Below, in pieces: positions 8,742-16,906 of a stretch of 64,000 bases of DNA; within the stretch, counting starts at the first letter, position 1; each line of letters begins with the position of its first letter. The notes under the pieces were generated by a model, which saw nothing but the letters and a program-made list of their open reading frames with translations, was not told the origin of the DNA and did no database searches. The translations under genes and the position numbers were made by a program. The DNA comes from Ruminococcus_G sp050944435 (GTDB lineage: Bacteria > Bacillota > Clostridia > Lachnospirales > Lachnospiraceae): positions 1 to 64,000 of the forward strand of contig JBMNRB010000003.1 in NCBI GenBank assembly GCA_050944435.1. The letters run 5' to 3'.

Positions 8742-9635
8742 ATGATTAAGGTAATAGCCGCAGATATGGACGGAACACTCTTAAATTCAGAACACACCAT
8801 GTCTGAAAGAACTTATCAGACAATCTTAAAGGCGCAAAAAGCCGGACTGCGTTTTATGATTGCCACAGGACGGGATTACCCAGGAGCCCTGGGCGCTCTG
8901 GGACAGCGCCGATTAATTTGTGATTTTATCACTGGGAGCGGCGCGGAGATCCGCAGTGAAAGGGGAAATCTTCTGCAGACTATCACCATGGATCCTGCAT
9001 ATTTCAAAGAAATCTATTCCTGCTGTGAAAAAGTGGGAGGGGCCATCCGGTTCTGCGCCAATGGAACGGATTATCTCATCGGGGATCAGGAGACAATAGA
9101 AGAACGCTTGCTGGCAGAATCCCGAGTATTTTTAGGAAAGGGAACTGATGAGGAAATCCGGGAAATGAAATTGTTTCATCAGCTTATGGAAAGGGTGCGC
9201 TGCATAAGCAGCATGGAAGAAGTGATCCGTCAAAATATACCGGTTTATAAAATATTTATTTCCACCCCGGATGGAGAAACGGCCCAAAAGATGCGGGAAG
9301 AAATGGGAAAGATTCCTCATTTGGCTGTGGCTTCCTCCTTTTACAATAATGTGGAGCTTACCGATGAGAAGGCGCAGAAGGGAACTGCCATCCGCACCTA
9401 TATGGAGTCTTTGGGATATGGGAAAGAAGAGGTCATGGTGCTGGGCGACAGTTTAAATGATCTTTCTATGTTTACCGAAGGTTTCGGCGCTGCCGTCGCC
9501 ATGGAAAATGCCGAACCGGTGATCCGGGATGCGGCTGGATATGTGACAAAATCCAATGATGAGGACGGAGCGGCTTATGCCATCCATTTGTTGATGGAAG
9601 GCCGGCTGGAGCAGTTGAGAAAAATAACAATATGA
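8742..9635 (+). CDS. Cof-type HAD-IIB hydrolase
   Basis: Sugar- or nucleotide-phosphatase of the Cof/HAD-IIB family, 297 residues. Motif I DMDGTLL gives the nucleophile Asp8 and acid Asp10. The Thr motif is ATGRDY, and the C-terminal motif IV is GDSLNDLSMF, which binds magnesium. The long middle section is the type IIB cap. The ATG has a GGAGAGA ribosome site. The radical SAM gene follows 15 bases later, so they are probably co-transcribed. The natural substrate is unknown. Confidence 0.9.
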   Translation: MIKVIAADMDGTLLNSEHTMSERTYQTILKAQKAGLRFMIATGRDYPGALGALGQRRLICDFITGSGAEIRSERGNLLQTITMDPAYFKEIYSCCEKVGGAIRFCANGTDYLIGDQETIEERLLAESRVFLGKGTDEEIREMKLFHQLMERVRCISSMEEVIRQNIPVYKIFISTPDGETAQKMREEMGKIPHLAVASSFYNNVELTDEKAQKGTAIRTYMESLGYGKEEVMVLGDSLNDLSMFTEGFGAAVAMENAEPVIRDAAGYVTKSNDEDGAAYAIHLLMEGRLEQLRKITI

Positions 9636-9650
9636 TTTGGAGGAGACAAA

Positions 9651-10535
9651 ATGCATTATAACGGACCGATTATCAGACCCCAGACGGATGCGGACAGCGT
9701 TTTTATTGAAGTAACCGTGGGATGTACCCACGACAGCTGTACATTTTGTAATTTTTATCACGGCTACCCCTTTCGCGTTGCGCCCATAGCGCAGGTGGAG
9801 GAAGACTTAAAGGAAGCGAGCCGCCTGTATCCCCATGCGAAAAAAGTCTGGGCTTCCGGCGGTAATCCATACGCCCTCTCAACGGAAAAACTGGCTGAAC
9901 TGGCCAGATTGTTTAAAAAATATCTTCCGGAAGGAAGAATTTCCACCTATGCCCGGGTGGACGACTTGTTAAGAAAAAGTGTGGAAGAGATGAGATTCCT
10001 GAAAGAGCTGGGATTTGAAGATATTGTCGTGGGAATTGAAAGCGGCGACGATGAAGTGCTTGCTCATGTAAATAAAGGATACACCGCGGCGGATATTCTG
10101 GAAGGATGCAAAAAGCTGGAAGAGGCCGGAGTAGATTATCGGGTGATCTATTTAAGCGGACTGGCCGGTCATGGAAAAGCCTATGACAGCGCTCTTAAAT
10201 CCGCCCGGATTTTAAATCAGCTTCATCCCTATCTGATGATTCTGACAACTGTGGCGATTCTTCCGGATACAAAACTTTATGAAGAATGGAAGGCAGGAGC
10301 CTTCGCAGAAGTTACAGAGCGGGAAAGGCTGGATGAGTTTCGGACATTGCTGTCCAACCTGAAAAATGAAATCATTGTATTTTCTGCAACCTCTACCAAC
10401 TCCATGCCTTTCGTCGTCAGGCTGCCGGAGGAAAGAGAAGAGATAATAAACCGCCTGGATCAAGCCATCAGCGCCATGTCGGAGGAACAGGAAAAGCGGA
10501 TTACGGCCAGCAGGCATCGGATGACCAGCGTCTGA
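9651..10535 (+). CDS. Radical SAM protein with CX4CX2C cluster motif
   Basis: Radical SAM protein of 294 residues. The iron-sulfur cysteines are Cys25, Cys30 and Cys33 (GCTHDSCTFCNFY), giving CX4CX2C spacing instead of the usual CX3CX2C. The rest matches an Elp3/MiaB-like barrel: a SAM-binding segment ASGGNP, then VGIESGDDEVL and the GVDYRVIYLSGL strand. There is no B12-binding domain. The reaction is unknown. It follows the HAD hydrolase by 15 bases and ends before a strong terminator. Confidence 0.82.
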   Translation: MHYNGPIIRPQTDADSVFIEVTVGCTHDSCTFCNFYHGYPFRVAPIAQVEEDLKEASRLYPHAKKVWASGGNPYALSTEKLAELARLFKKYLPEGRISTYARVDDLLRKSVEEMRFLKELGFEDIVVGIESGDDEVLAHVNKGYTAADILEGCKKLEEAGVDYRVIYLSGLAGHGKAYDSALKSARILNQLHPYLMILTTVAILPDTKLYEEWKAGAFAEVTERERLDEFRTLLSNLKNEIIVFSATSTNSMPFVVRLPEEREEIINRLDQAISAMSEEQEKRITASRHRMTSV

Positions 10536-10592
10536 TAACCGGAGAAGGCCAGTGATGGAAAACAGGGAAAATCTGAGATTATCATGAGCTTC

Positions 10593-10627
10593 AAAAAAGG
10601 ATCAGCTGTCGGCTGATCTTTTTTTAT
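10593..10627 (+). terminator. Rho-independent terminator
   Basis: Stem GATCAGC (10600-10606) with GCTGATC (10612-10618), preceded by an A-run and followed by seven T. It closes the HAD/radical SAM operon. Confidence 0.88.
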
Positions 10628-10664
10628 GCAGTGAAAGTCAATAAAATTTATCCCCCTATCCGGC

Positions 10665-10693
10665 TTGTGCGGTCCGCTTCCCCTTGTTAGAAT
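10665..10693 (+). promoter_or_regulatory. Promoter of the metal-chelate ABC operon
   Basis: TTGTGC (10665-10670) and TAGAAT (10688-10693) are 17 bases apart. The -10 region lies inside a small dyad, CCCTT...AAGGG. Confidence 0.45.
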
Positions 10694-10733
10694 AAGGGAA
10701 ATTCATCTGACGAAAGAGGGGGAAAGGATAAAA

Positions 10734-11837
10734 ATGAAAGGGAAGATGGCGGCGCTGTGTTTTTTCGTTTTCATTTTTCTGGCTGCCTTTTGTGGCTGCA
10801 GCAAAATGGAAGGAGCAGAAGAAAGCGGGGAAACTTCAGAAAAAATGAGAAACATCATCGACGGTCTTGGACGCCAGGTAACCATACCGGAAAAAGTAGA
10901 AAGTATCGTCTGCCTGAATGTGGGCGCCCTGCGTTATACCTGTTACATGCAGGCCCAGGATCTGGTTGTGGGGGTGGAAGATTATGAAAAGGAACAGTCG
11001 ATTTCCAGAGGATACAATTACGTGAATTATGACCGGTTTAAAGATCTTCCGATTGTAGGGACTAACGGAGAGGCTTATCCGGAAGAAATCATCGCCTTTG
11101 ATCCGGATGTGATCGTACTGTCAACGTATGAGGAGGCAGAGGCCGATACTCTCCAGGAGATGATCCGGATTCCTGTGGCAGCAATTCCGGGAAGCGATGC
11201 CATGATGGATGAAAATGCTTATGAAACCTTCCGGATCCTGGCAGAAATCTATGGAAAAGAAGAGAGGGCCCGGGAACTGATAGATTATATGGACAGTATC
11301 AAGGAAGATCTGGAAAAAAGAACGGCAAGTCTGTCCTGGATGGAAAAGCCTTCTGTCTATGTGGGAGGGATCAGTTATAAAGGCGCCCATGGATTTGAGG
11401 GAACAGAGGCAGGCTACGGTCCCCTGGCGGCCATCCATGCCGATAATCTTGCAGATAAAACGGGGAAAGAAGGGGCTTTCGATATCGATCCGGAGCAGGT
11501 GCTTTCCTGGGATCCGGAGGTGATTTTTCTGGATTATAACGGAATAAATCTGATAAAGGAAGATTATGCTTCCAATCCGGAATACTACCAACAGCTCACT
11601 GCTGTACAGGAAGGCAGGGTATATTCTCAGATTTCTTTCCGCTCCAGCGCGGCCAATCTGGATACGGCGCTGGCAGATACCTATTATGCGGCATCAATTC
11701 TTTACCCGGAAGCCTTTGGAGATATTGATCCGGTGAAAAAAGCGGAAGAGATTTTTGAAAAACTGCTGGGAAGAAATTTTTACGAAGATTTAAAGGAAAA
11801 TGGATATGAATTCAGAAAAATTAATATCGGTGAGTGA
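10734..11837 (+). CDS. ABC transporter substrate-binding lipoprotein (siderophore/corrinoid type)
   Basis: Periplasmic-binding-type lipoprotein of the BtuF/FepB class, about 367 residues. A signal peptide ends in a lipobox with the likely lipidated Cys at position 22 (FCGC). The mature part starts with the DGLGRQVTIPEKVESIV motif seen in iron-chelate and cobalamin binding proteins. ATG 10734 was chosen because it gives a proper signal peptide and follows a GAGGGGG site; the reading frame stays open upstream. The gene overlaps the permease by 38 bases. Confidence 0.87.
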   Translation: MKGKMAALCFFVFIFLAAFCGCSKMEGAEESGETSEKMRNIIDGLGRQVTIPEKVESIVCLNVGALRYTCYMQAQDLVVGVEDYEKEQSISRGYNYVNYDRFKDLPIVGTNGEAYPEEIIAFDPDVIVLSTYEEAEADTLQEMIRIPVAAIPGSDAMMDENAYETFRILAEIYGKEERARELIDYMDSIKEDLEKRTASLSWMEKPSVYVGGISYKGAHGFEGTEAGYGPLAAIHADNLADKTGKEGAFDIDPEQVLSWDPEVIFLDYNGINLIKEDYASNPEYYQQLTAVQEGRVYSQISFRSSAANLDTALADTYYAASILYPEAFGDIDPVKKAEEIFEKLLGRNFYEDLKENGYEFRKINIGE

Positions 11838-12879
11838 GAAAAAGAGGGAAGAAAAGGATCAGCTTTATATGAAAAATCTAAGACGCAGCCGGCTGTTTCT
11901 TCTTATCCTGGCGGCGGTTCTTCTGGTTTCCATGATCTTGTCCCTGTGGGCAGGTTCTTATGATACTCCGGTAAAGGAACTTTTCCTTGGCATTTTCGGC
12001 AAAGCATCGGATGATAAAATCAATATCGTGGTGCAGAATGTAAGACTTCCGAGGATCTGTACGGCGGCAGCTGCGGGAGCAGGCCTGGGGATTACCGGAT
12101 GCATCCTGCAGGCGGTGCTTGAAAATCCGCTGGCGTCCGCCTCTACCCTGGGTGTTTCCCAGGGGGCAGGGTTCGGCGCTGCTTTTGCCATTATCATCCT
12201 GGGTGCGGGAAGGTCCGGCAGCGGAGCAGGGATTTCCCTGTGTGCCTTTATTGGCAGTATGGCGGTGGCGGCCGTAATCTTTGCCCTTTCGAAATTTCGG
12301 CAGGTATCTTCAGAATCTATTGTGCTGGCGGGCGTGGCGATCAGTTCTATGTTTACCGGGGCAACGACTCTTCTTCAATACTTTGCCGATGAGGTGGAGC
12401 TGACCGCACTGGTATTTTGGACCTTTGGCGATCTGGGGAGTACTTCCTGGAAAGAAATCCGATTTATGTCAGTCGTCGTCCTGGCGGCATTTCTGTATTT
12501 TTTGTTCCATCGATGGGATTACAACGCGCTGCTGGGAGGAGCAGAGACGGCACACAGTCTTGGAATCCGGGTGCGAAGGCTGATCATTGTCAATATGCTG
12601 GTGTGTTGTTTTACGGCTGCCGCCATCGTGTCTTACATTGGACTGATTAATTTTATCGGTCTGGCGGCGCCGCATATAGTACGGATGGCAGTAGGAAATA
12701 ATCATGTTTACCTGATTCCCGGTTCCCTTCTTGGGGGAGCGATTCTGCTTTTGCTGGCGGATTTGCTGGCCAGAACGGTCATAAGTCCCGTTATTCTTCC
12801 TATTGGAGCAGTCACTTCTTTTTTGGGGGCTCCTCTGTTTTTATATCTTCTGTTCAAAGGGGGAAAAAAGAAATGTTAA
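11800..12879 (+). CDS. FecCD/BtuC-type ABC permease
   Basis: Membrane permease of 359 residues with the multiple helices and conserved motifs of the FecCD family: the VRLPRI(C)TAAAAGAGLGITG stretch near residue 78-97 and GLINFIGLAAPHIVR near 277. It should form the channel for an iron chelate, haem or corrinoid. It overlaps the binding protein by 38 bases and the ATPase by 7, showing tight operon coupling. Confidence 0.92.
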   Translation: MDMNSEKLISVSEKKREEKDQLYMKNLRRSRLFLLILAAVLLVSMILSLWAGSYDTPVKELFLGIFGKASDDKINIVVQNVRLPRICTAAAAGAGLGITGCILQAVLENPLASASTLGVSQGAGFGAAFAIIILGAGRSGSGAGISLCAFIGSMAVAAVIFALSKFRQVSSESIVLAGVAISSMFTGATTLLQYFADEVELTALVFWTFGDLGSTSWKEIRFMSVVVLAAFLYFLFHRWDYNALLGGAETAHSLGIRVRRLIIVNMLVCCFTAAAIVSYIGLINFIGLAAPHIVRMAVGNNHVYLIPGSLLGGAILLLLADLLARTVISPVILPIGAVTSFLGAPLFLYLLFKGGKKKC

Positions 12880-13625
12880 CAGTGAATCATCTGCAGTTTC
12901 AATATCATGGAGACACCCAGGTATTGAAACAGATCAGTTTTACCCTGGATCAGGGGGAATTTCTGGCGGTTCTGGGAAATAACGGAGCAGGAAAAAGTAC
13001 CATGCTGAAATGTTTTAACGGTATTATAAAGCCGGATAGAGGAGAAATTTTCCTGGACCAAGAGAATCTGCTGAAAATGCCGGCAAAAGAAGCGGCAAAG
13101 AGAATCGCTTTCGTAGCTCAGAATGTACCGAACACGCAGATGACGGTTTATGATATGGTGATGCTGGGAAGACGGCCTTATATGAGGTTTGGTTTTTCAA
13201 AACGGGATCATGAAATCGTAGGAGAGGTTATGGAAAAATTAAATATATTTGACTTTCGCGGGCGGTTTCTGAACCGGTTAAGCGGCGGGGAACGGCAAAA
13301 AGTTATGCTGGCCAGAGCTTTGGCTCAGGAGCCCAAGCTGCTGCTCCTGGATGAACCTACCAGCAGTCTGGACCTGAAAAATCAGTATCAGGTACTTCAA
13401 ATTGTAAGAGATATCTGTCATGAGACGGGCATCCTGGCCATTGTGGTGATCCATGATCTGAACCTGGCTCTGCGTTTCTGCGACCGATTTCTGCTGCTTC
13501 ATCAGGGTCAGGTATACCGATGGGGAAAGGATGAGATTATTGACCGGGAAGCGCTTTGGAAAGTCTATGGAATACACGGGGAGATATCTCAGGCGGGAGG
13601 ACAGAAAGTAGTACTGGTGGACTGA
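12873..13625 (+). CDS. FepC/BtuD-type ABC ATPase
   Basis: Cytoplasmic ATPase of the importer, 250 residues. Walker A is GNNGAGKST near residue 36, the signature is LSGGERQ near 135, and Walker B is LLLDEPTSSLD near 155-165, with a switch His in VIHDLNLA. Its ATG lies within the end of the permease gene. It completes the binding protein/permease/ATPase set. Metal chelate or corrinoid uptake is inferred from family; the exact ligand is not visible. Confidence 0.93.
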   Translation: MLTVNHLQFQYHGDTQVLKQISFTLDQGEFLAVLGNNGAGKSTMLKCFNGIIKPDRGEIFLDQENLLKMPAKEAAKRIAFVAQNVPNTQMTVYDMVMLGRRPYMRFGFSKRDHEIVGEVMEKLNIFDFRGRFLNRLSGGERQKVMLARALAQEPKLLLLDEPTSSLDLKNQYQVLQIVRDICHETGILAIVVIHDLNLALRFCDRFLLLHQGQVYRWGKDEIIDREALWKVYGIHGEISQAGGQKVVLVD

Positions 13626-13641
13626 GAAGGGAGAGAAGGAT

Positions 13642-14457
13642 ATGACTTTGGATGAACTGAAAAAGAATTGGAAAAACAATAGAGCGGAAAGCGGAAGGAT
13701 TCAGGAAAAAATCTGGGATGAGAGGGCAGAAGAGTTTAAAGAGAAATCTCTTCCCACAAAGGAGAATCATGAATTTTTACGGTATTTGTACGAAAAAATA
13801 CCTGTTAACCGGAAAATGTCTGTCCTGGATATCGGCTGCGGCGCCGGTCAGATTACCCTTTCTCTAGCCAGAGATGTTGCAGAAGCTGTGGGAGCAGATG
13901 TTTCAGGAAAAATGATAGAAGCAGCCAGAGAATATGCCATGCGGGAAAAGACAGATAATGTTAAATTTTATAAAGAAGACTGGCAGACTGCGGACCTGGA
14001 TAAGCTGGGATTTCGGAAACATTTCGATTTAGTCTATGCTCATATGACGCCGGCCATTGCAGATTACGAAACGCTGGATAAAATGAATGACTGTACGAAA
14101 GAGTACTGTCTGCTGGTAAAACCTGCGCGCAGAAGGGATTTCGTTCAGGATGAAGTTTTTGAAAAAGCGGGCATTTTTGGCCAGAAAAAGCAGTATGACG
14201 ATGCCATCGTAAACACTTTTTCTTATCTCTGGCAAAAGGGCTATGAACCGGAACTGTCTTACCGGAAAGAAACCTGGGAGGCAGAACGTTCTTTGGAAAG
14301 CATGAGAAAATGGTGTGTAGAAAGAGCCCGGCTGTTAAGAGAAATAACCTGTGAAGAAGAGGAAAAAATCCTGAAGCATTTAAAAAGAATCAGCAGAAAT
14401 GGAACGATTGCAGACAAAACCATAACTACTATTGTGACGATATGCTGGAAAGTATAA
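13642..14457 (+). CDS. Class I SAM-dependent methyltransferase
   Basis: Methyltransferase of 271 residues with motif I VLDIGCGAGQITLSLA at about 55-70, then VGADVSGKMIEAAREYA as the acidic SAM-binding loop. The DLVYAHMTPAI segment follows as motif IV. It lies 16 bases after the ABC ATPase with a GGGAGAGAAGG site, so it belongs to the importer operon. It may modify the imported ligand, but nothing in the protein identifies an acceptor. Confidence 0.83.
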   Translation: MTLDELKKNWKNNRAESGRIQEKIWDERAEEFKEKSLPTKENHEFLRYLYEKIPVNRKMSVLDIGCGAGQITLSLARDVAEAVGADVSGKMIEAAREYAMREKTDNVKFYKEDWQTADLDKLGFRKHFDLVYAHMTPAIADYETLDKMNDCTKEYCLLVKPARRRDFVQDEVFEKAGIFGQKKQYDDAIVNTFSYLWQKGYEPELSYRKETWEAERSLESMRKWCVERARLLREITCEEEEKILKHLKRISRNGTIADKTITTIVTICWKV

Positions 14458-14477
14458 GACTGCCTGCGGGGAAAACA

Positions 14478-14506
14478 TTGACACTATGTCAGAACTGAGG
14501 TATAAT
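14478..14506 (+). promoter_or_regulatory. Consensus promoter of the aldo/keto reductase
   Basis: Perfect TTGACA (14478-14483) and perfect TATAAT (14501-14506) with a 17-base spacer. A fully consensus promoter should be very strong unless repressed, which fits the flanking operators. Confidence 0.85.
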
Positions 14507-14527
14507 ACAAATGCTGACATAGTGTCA
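14479..14527. promoter_or_regulatory. Pair of 13-bp palindromic operators
   Basis: TGACACTATGTCA (14479-14491) overlaps the -35 box and TGACATAGTGTCA (14515-14527) covers the start-site region. Each is a palindrome TGACA-N3-TGTCA, and the two copies are exact inverted repeats of one another. The layout suggests a dimeric repressor bound at both sides of the -10 box. The repressor gene is not evident next door. Confidence 0.75.
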
Positions 14528-14593
14528 GGAACAAATAAAACCGCAGGCAATGGTATACGGCGTATGCTGCCGGAGAGAAAAGGAGATGTCAGA

Positions 14594-15598
14594 ATGGAAT
14601 ATGCAAAACTTGGGAACACGGATATAGAAGTGTCAAAAGTCTGTGTGGGATGCATGAGCTTTGGAAAAGCGGGTACGATGCACAACTGGACGGTAGATGA
14701 AACTGAGACGGAAAGAATTGTAAAGCATGCTCTTGATCTTGGAATAAATTTCTTTGATACTGCGAACGGATACTCAGAGGGAACCAGCGAGGAATATCTG
14801 GGCAGGGCAATTAAAAAAAATGTCCCGAGGGATAAGGTAATCATTGCTTCAAAGGTTTATTTTAATCCCGGACGGCTTTCTTCCAAGGCCATTCATCGGG
14901 AAATTGAAGGAAGTCTGAAGCGTCTTGGCACAGATTATCTTGATTTGTATATTATTCACCGATTTGATTACGAGACACCCATTGAGGAGACGATGGAAGC
15001 GCTGAATGATCTGGTTGTGTCCGGGAAAGTCCGGGCAATTGGAGCATCAGCCATGTACGGATATCAGTTTTATAATATGCAGACAGTGGCCAAAGATAAC
15101 GGCTGGGCACAGTTTGCCGCAATGGAGAATCATTACAACCTTCTTTACAGAGAGGATGAACGGGAGCTTATTCCCATTTGCCGTCAGATGAACGTATCTT
15201 TGATTCCTTACAGTCCTCTTGCAGCCGGTCATCTGACCAGACCGGAATGGAATTCGGATTCTGTCCGAAGCAGGACAGACCGCGTTGCAATGGGAAAATA
15301 TGATCAGACTCAGGAGCAGGATATGGAAATCGTTCGCAGAGTTCATTCTCTGGCTGAAAAATACGGGGTAAAAATGCAGCAGGTTGCGCTGGCATGGGAA
15401 TGGGCCAAAGGTGTGACAGCTCCAATCATCGGCGCCACGAAAGCAGATCATTTTGACGATGCAGCGGGAGCATTTTCTGTAAAACTCACAAAGGAAGACA
15501 TTGCTTTCCTGGAAGAGCCCTATGTGCCCCACAGAGTAGTAGGGGCGATTGATCAAAATCCGGCAGAAGGCGTTATGCTGCTGGATGAAAAGAAATAA
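14594..15598 (+). CDS. Aldo/keto reductase
   Basis: NADPH-dependent oxidoreductase of the aldo/keto reductase family, 334 residues. Catalytic elements visible are the DTANGYSEGTSEE segment (Asp and Tyr of the tetrad), Lys in IASKVYF, and His in LYIIHRFDYETP. The C-terminal APIIGATKADH stretch binds the cofactor phosphate. ATG 14594 has AGGAG 8 bases upstream; the frame is open further upstream through the operator region, which is unlikely to be translated. Strong repressible expression is suggested by its promoter. Confidence 0.93.
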   Translation: MEYAKLGNTDIEVSKVCVGCMSFGKAGTMHNWTVDETETERIVKHALDLGINFFDTANGYSEGTSEEYLGRAIKKNVPRDKVIIASKVYFNPGRLSSKAIHREIEGSLKRLGTDYLDLYIIHRFDYETPIEETMEALNDLVVSGKVRAIGASAMYGYQFYNMQTVAKDNGWAQFAAMENHYNLLYREDERELIPICRQMNVSLIPYSPLAAGHLTRPEWNSDSVRSRTDRVAMGKYDQTQEQDMEIVRRVHSLAEKYGVKMQQVALAWEWAKGVTAPIIGATKADHFDDAAGAFSVKLTKEDIAFLEEPYVPHRVVGAIDQNPAEGVMLLDEKK

Positions 15599-15606
15599 AG
15601 CATGTG

Positions 15607-15643
15607 AATTACTCCAACTCCCAAAGGGCTGGAGTAATTTTTC
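15607..15643 (+). terminator. Terminator after aldo/keto reductase
   Basis: ATTACTCCA (15608-15616) pairs with TGGAGTAAT (15630-15638), followed by a T-run. Confidence 0.85.
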
Positions 15644-15774
15644 ACCTTGTGTTTTCAGTATGCGTTCAGATTATAGTCATATGCTGCTTTCGCATTGTAC
15701 TTTTTGAAAAAATTGATTTATGCTAAAGGAGAATGAAAGGAGCTGACGATGAAACACAGAGAAAAGGTGACTGT

Positions 15775-16272
15775 ATGAAGAATTTGCTTATTACATTGGC
15801 GATAGCTCTTCTGTTTACTGTCGGGACAGCGGCCTGCAGTCCGGCTGCCGAGAATTCCAGCGGTGATAAGGGCAGTGTTTCCGCTGTAAAACCGGCATGG
15901 GTCTATCTCCCTTATGGGTATGACGAAAATGATACGGATATACGGTATAACATTCTGTATCTGATGCATGGACAGACCATGACTGCCGGCGATTTTCTGG
16001 ATGAAGGGAAAAGTGATCTTGTTAATATTTTAAATACCTGATTGAAGCGGGGGATATTCCTCCGGTTATCTTACATAGAGAGCCGGTTTCTTACCTATGC
16101 GAAGGAGGCGGCAGCAGAAGGATTTCGAGATTCCAGAGAACACCGGGCTTTTGGCGGTTTCTCCCTTGGATCTGTTACCACCTGGTATCAGTTGATCTAT
16201 AACCTTGACTGTATCAAATATGATCTGCAGGATTTTTCAGCGGGGAAGACTGATTTTGCGATTGCCTTTTGA
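15775..16272 (+). pseudogene. Decayed secreted esterase (putative esterase/feruloyl esterase type)
   Basis: Remnant of an alpha/beta-hydrolase lipoprotein. The 5' part encodes a signal peptide with a lipobox Cys (TAACS) and the esterase motif WVYLPYGYDEN...YNILYLMHG. The frame then hits TGA at 16039-16041. Shifting frame there recovers YLIEAGDIPPVIL, the natural continuation, so one base has been lost. The original frame resumes at SRFLTYA and includes the nucleophile region AFGGFSLGSVTTWY, but the segment that normally lies between is missing. The protein then ends early, without the rest of the hydrolase. Frameshift, internal deletion and C-terminal loss together make a functional product unlikely. 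Confidence 0.85.
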
Positions 16273-16312
16273 AAAGTGAAAAAACAAAGGGATAAAAAAG
16301 GAGGATAAATTT

Positions 16313-16873
16313 ATGTCAGCAAGAAAGAATTTGGGAGCATTGCCGCTTCTTTTTCCACAGCCGGTTCTGATCATTGGAACCTACGATGAAAATGGGAAAG
16401 CAAATGCAATGAACGCCGCATGGGGCGGTATTGTTGGATATGATGAAATTATCATTGATCTTTCCCATCATAAAACTACAGAAAACATGCTTAAAACAAA
16501 GGCCTTTACCGTGAGTGCAGCGGATGTGGAACATATGATGGCATGCGATTATGTAGGGCTTGTCTCTGGAAGCAAGGAACCTGAAAAAATGGAAAAGGCC
16601 GGTTTTACAACAACGAAAAGCAGTTTTGTCAACGCACCGATTATTAATGAACTTCCGGTAACGTTGGAATGCGAACTGGAGGAAGTGATTGGCGAAAGCA
16701 AGTATCTGGGACGGATCAAAAACGTAAGCGTCAGCGAAAGCGTCCTTGGAGAAGACGGAGAAATCAGTCTGGATTTGTTCCACCCCATTATCTTTGATAC
16801 GGTACATCGCGGCTATTATAAACTGGGGGAAAAGGTGGGAAATGCCTTTAAGGACGGCGAAGCATTGAAATAG
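16313..16873 (+). CDS. Flavin reductase family protein (FMN-binding split barrel)
   Basis: Protein of 186 residues with the flavin reductase-like fold: a start LGALPLLFPQPVLIIGTYDENGKANAMNAAW that lines the FMN site, followed by the conserved SHHKTTENMLKTKAFTVS segment. It probably binds FMN and transfers electrons, partner unknown. The start has a GGAGGA site 8 bases away. It heads a three-gene run with the DUF362 lipoprotein and the permease. Confidence 0.85.
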   Translation: MSARKNLGALPLLFPQPVLIIGTYDENGKANAMNAAWGGIVGYDEIIIDLSHHKTTENMLKTKAFTVSAADVEHMMACDYVGLVSGSKEPEKMEKAGFTTTKSSFVNAPIINELPVTLECELEEVIGESKYLGRIKNVSVSESVLGEDGEISLDLFHPIIFDTVHRGYYKLGEKVGNAFKDGEALK

Positions 16874-16906
16874 AAAAGAAGATAGTGCAGGAGGGACCGT
16901 TTAGAA

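Larger units (their letters stand above)
14461..14549. repeat. Nested outer inverted repeat around the aldo/keto reductase promoter
   Basis: TGCCTGCGG (14461-14469) and CCGCAGGCA (14541-14549) are perfect 9-base inverted repeats. They enclose the two-operator promoter. They could form the base of a long stem in read-through RNA from the methyltransferase gene. Confidence 0.6.
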
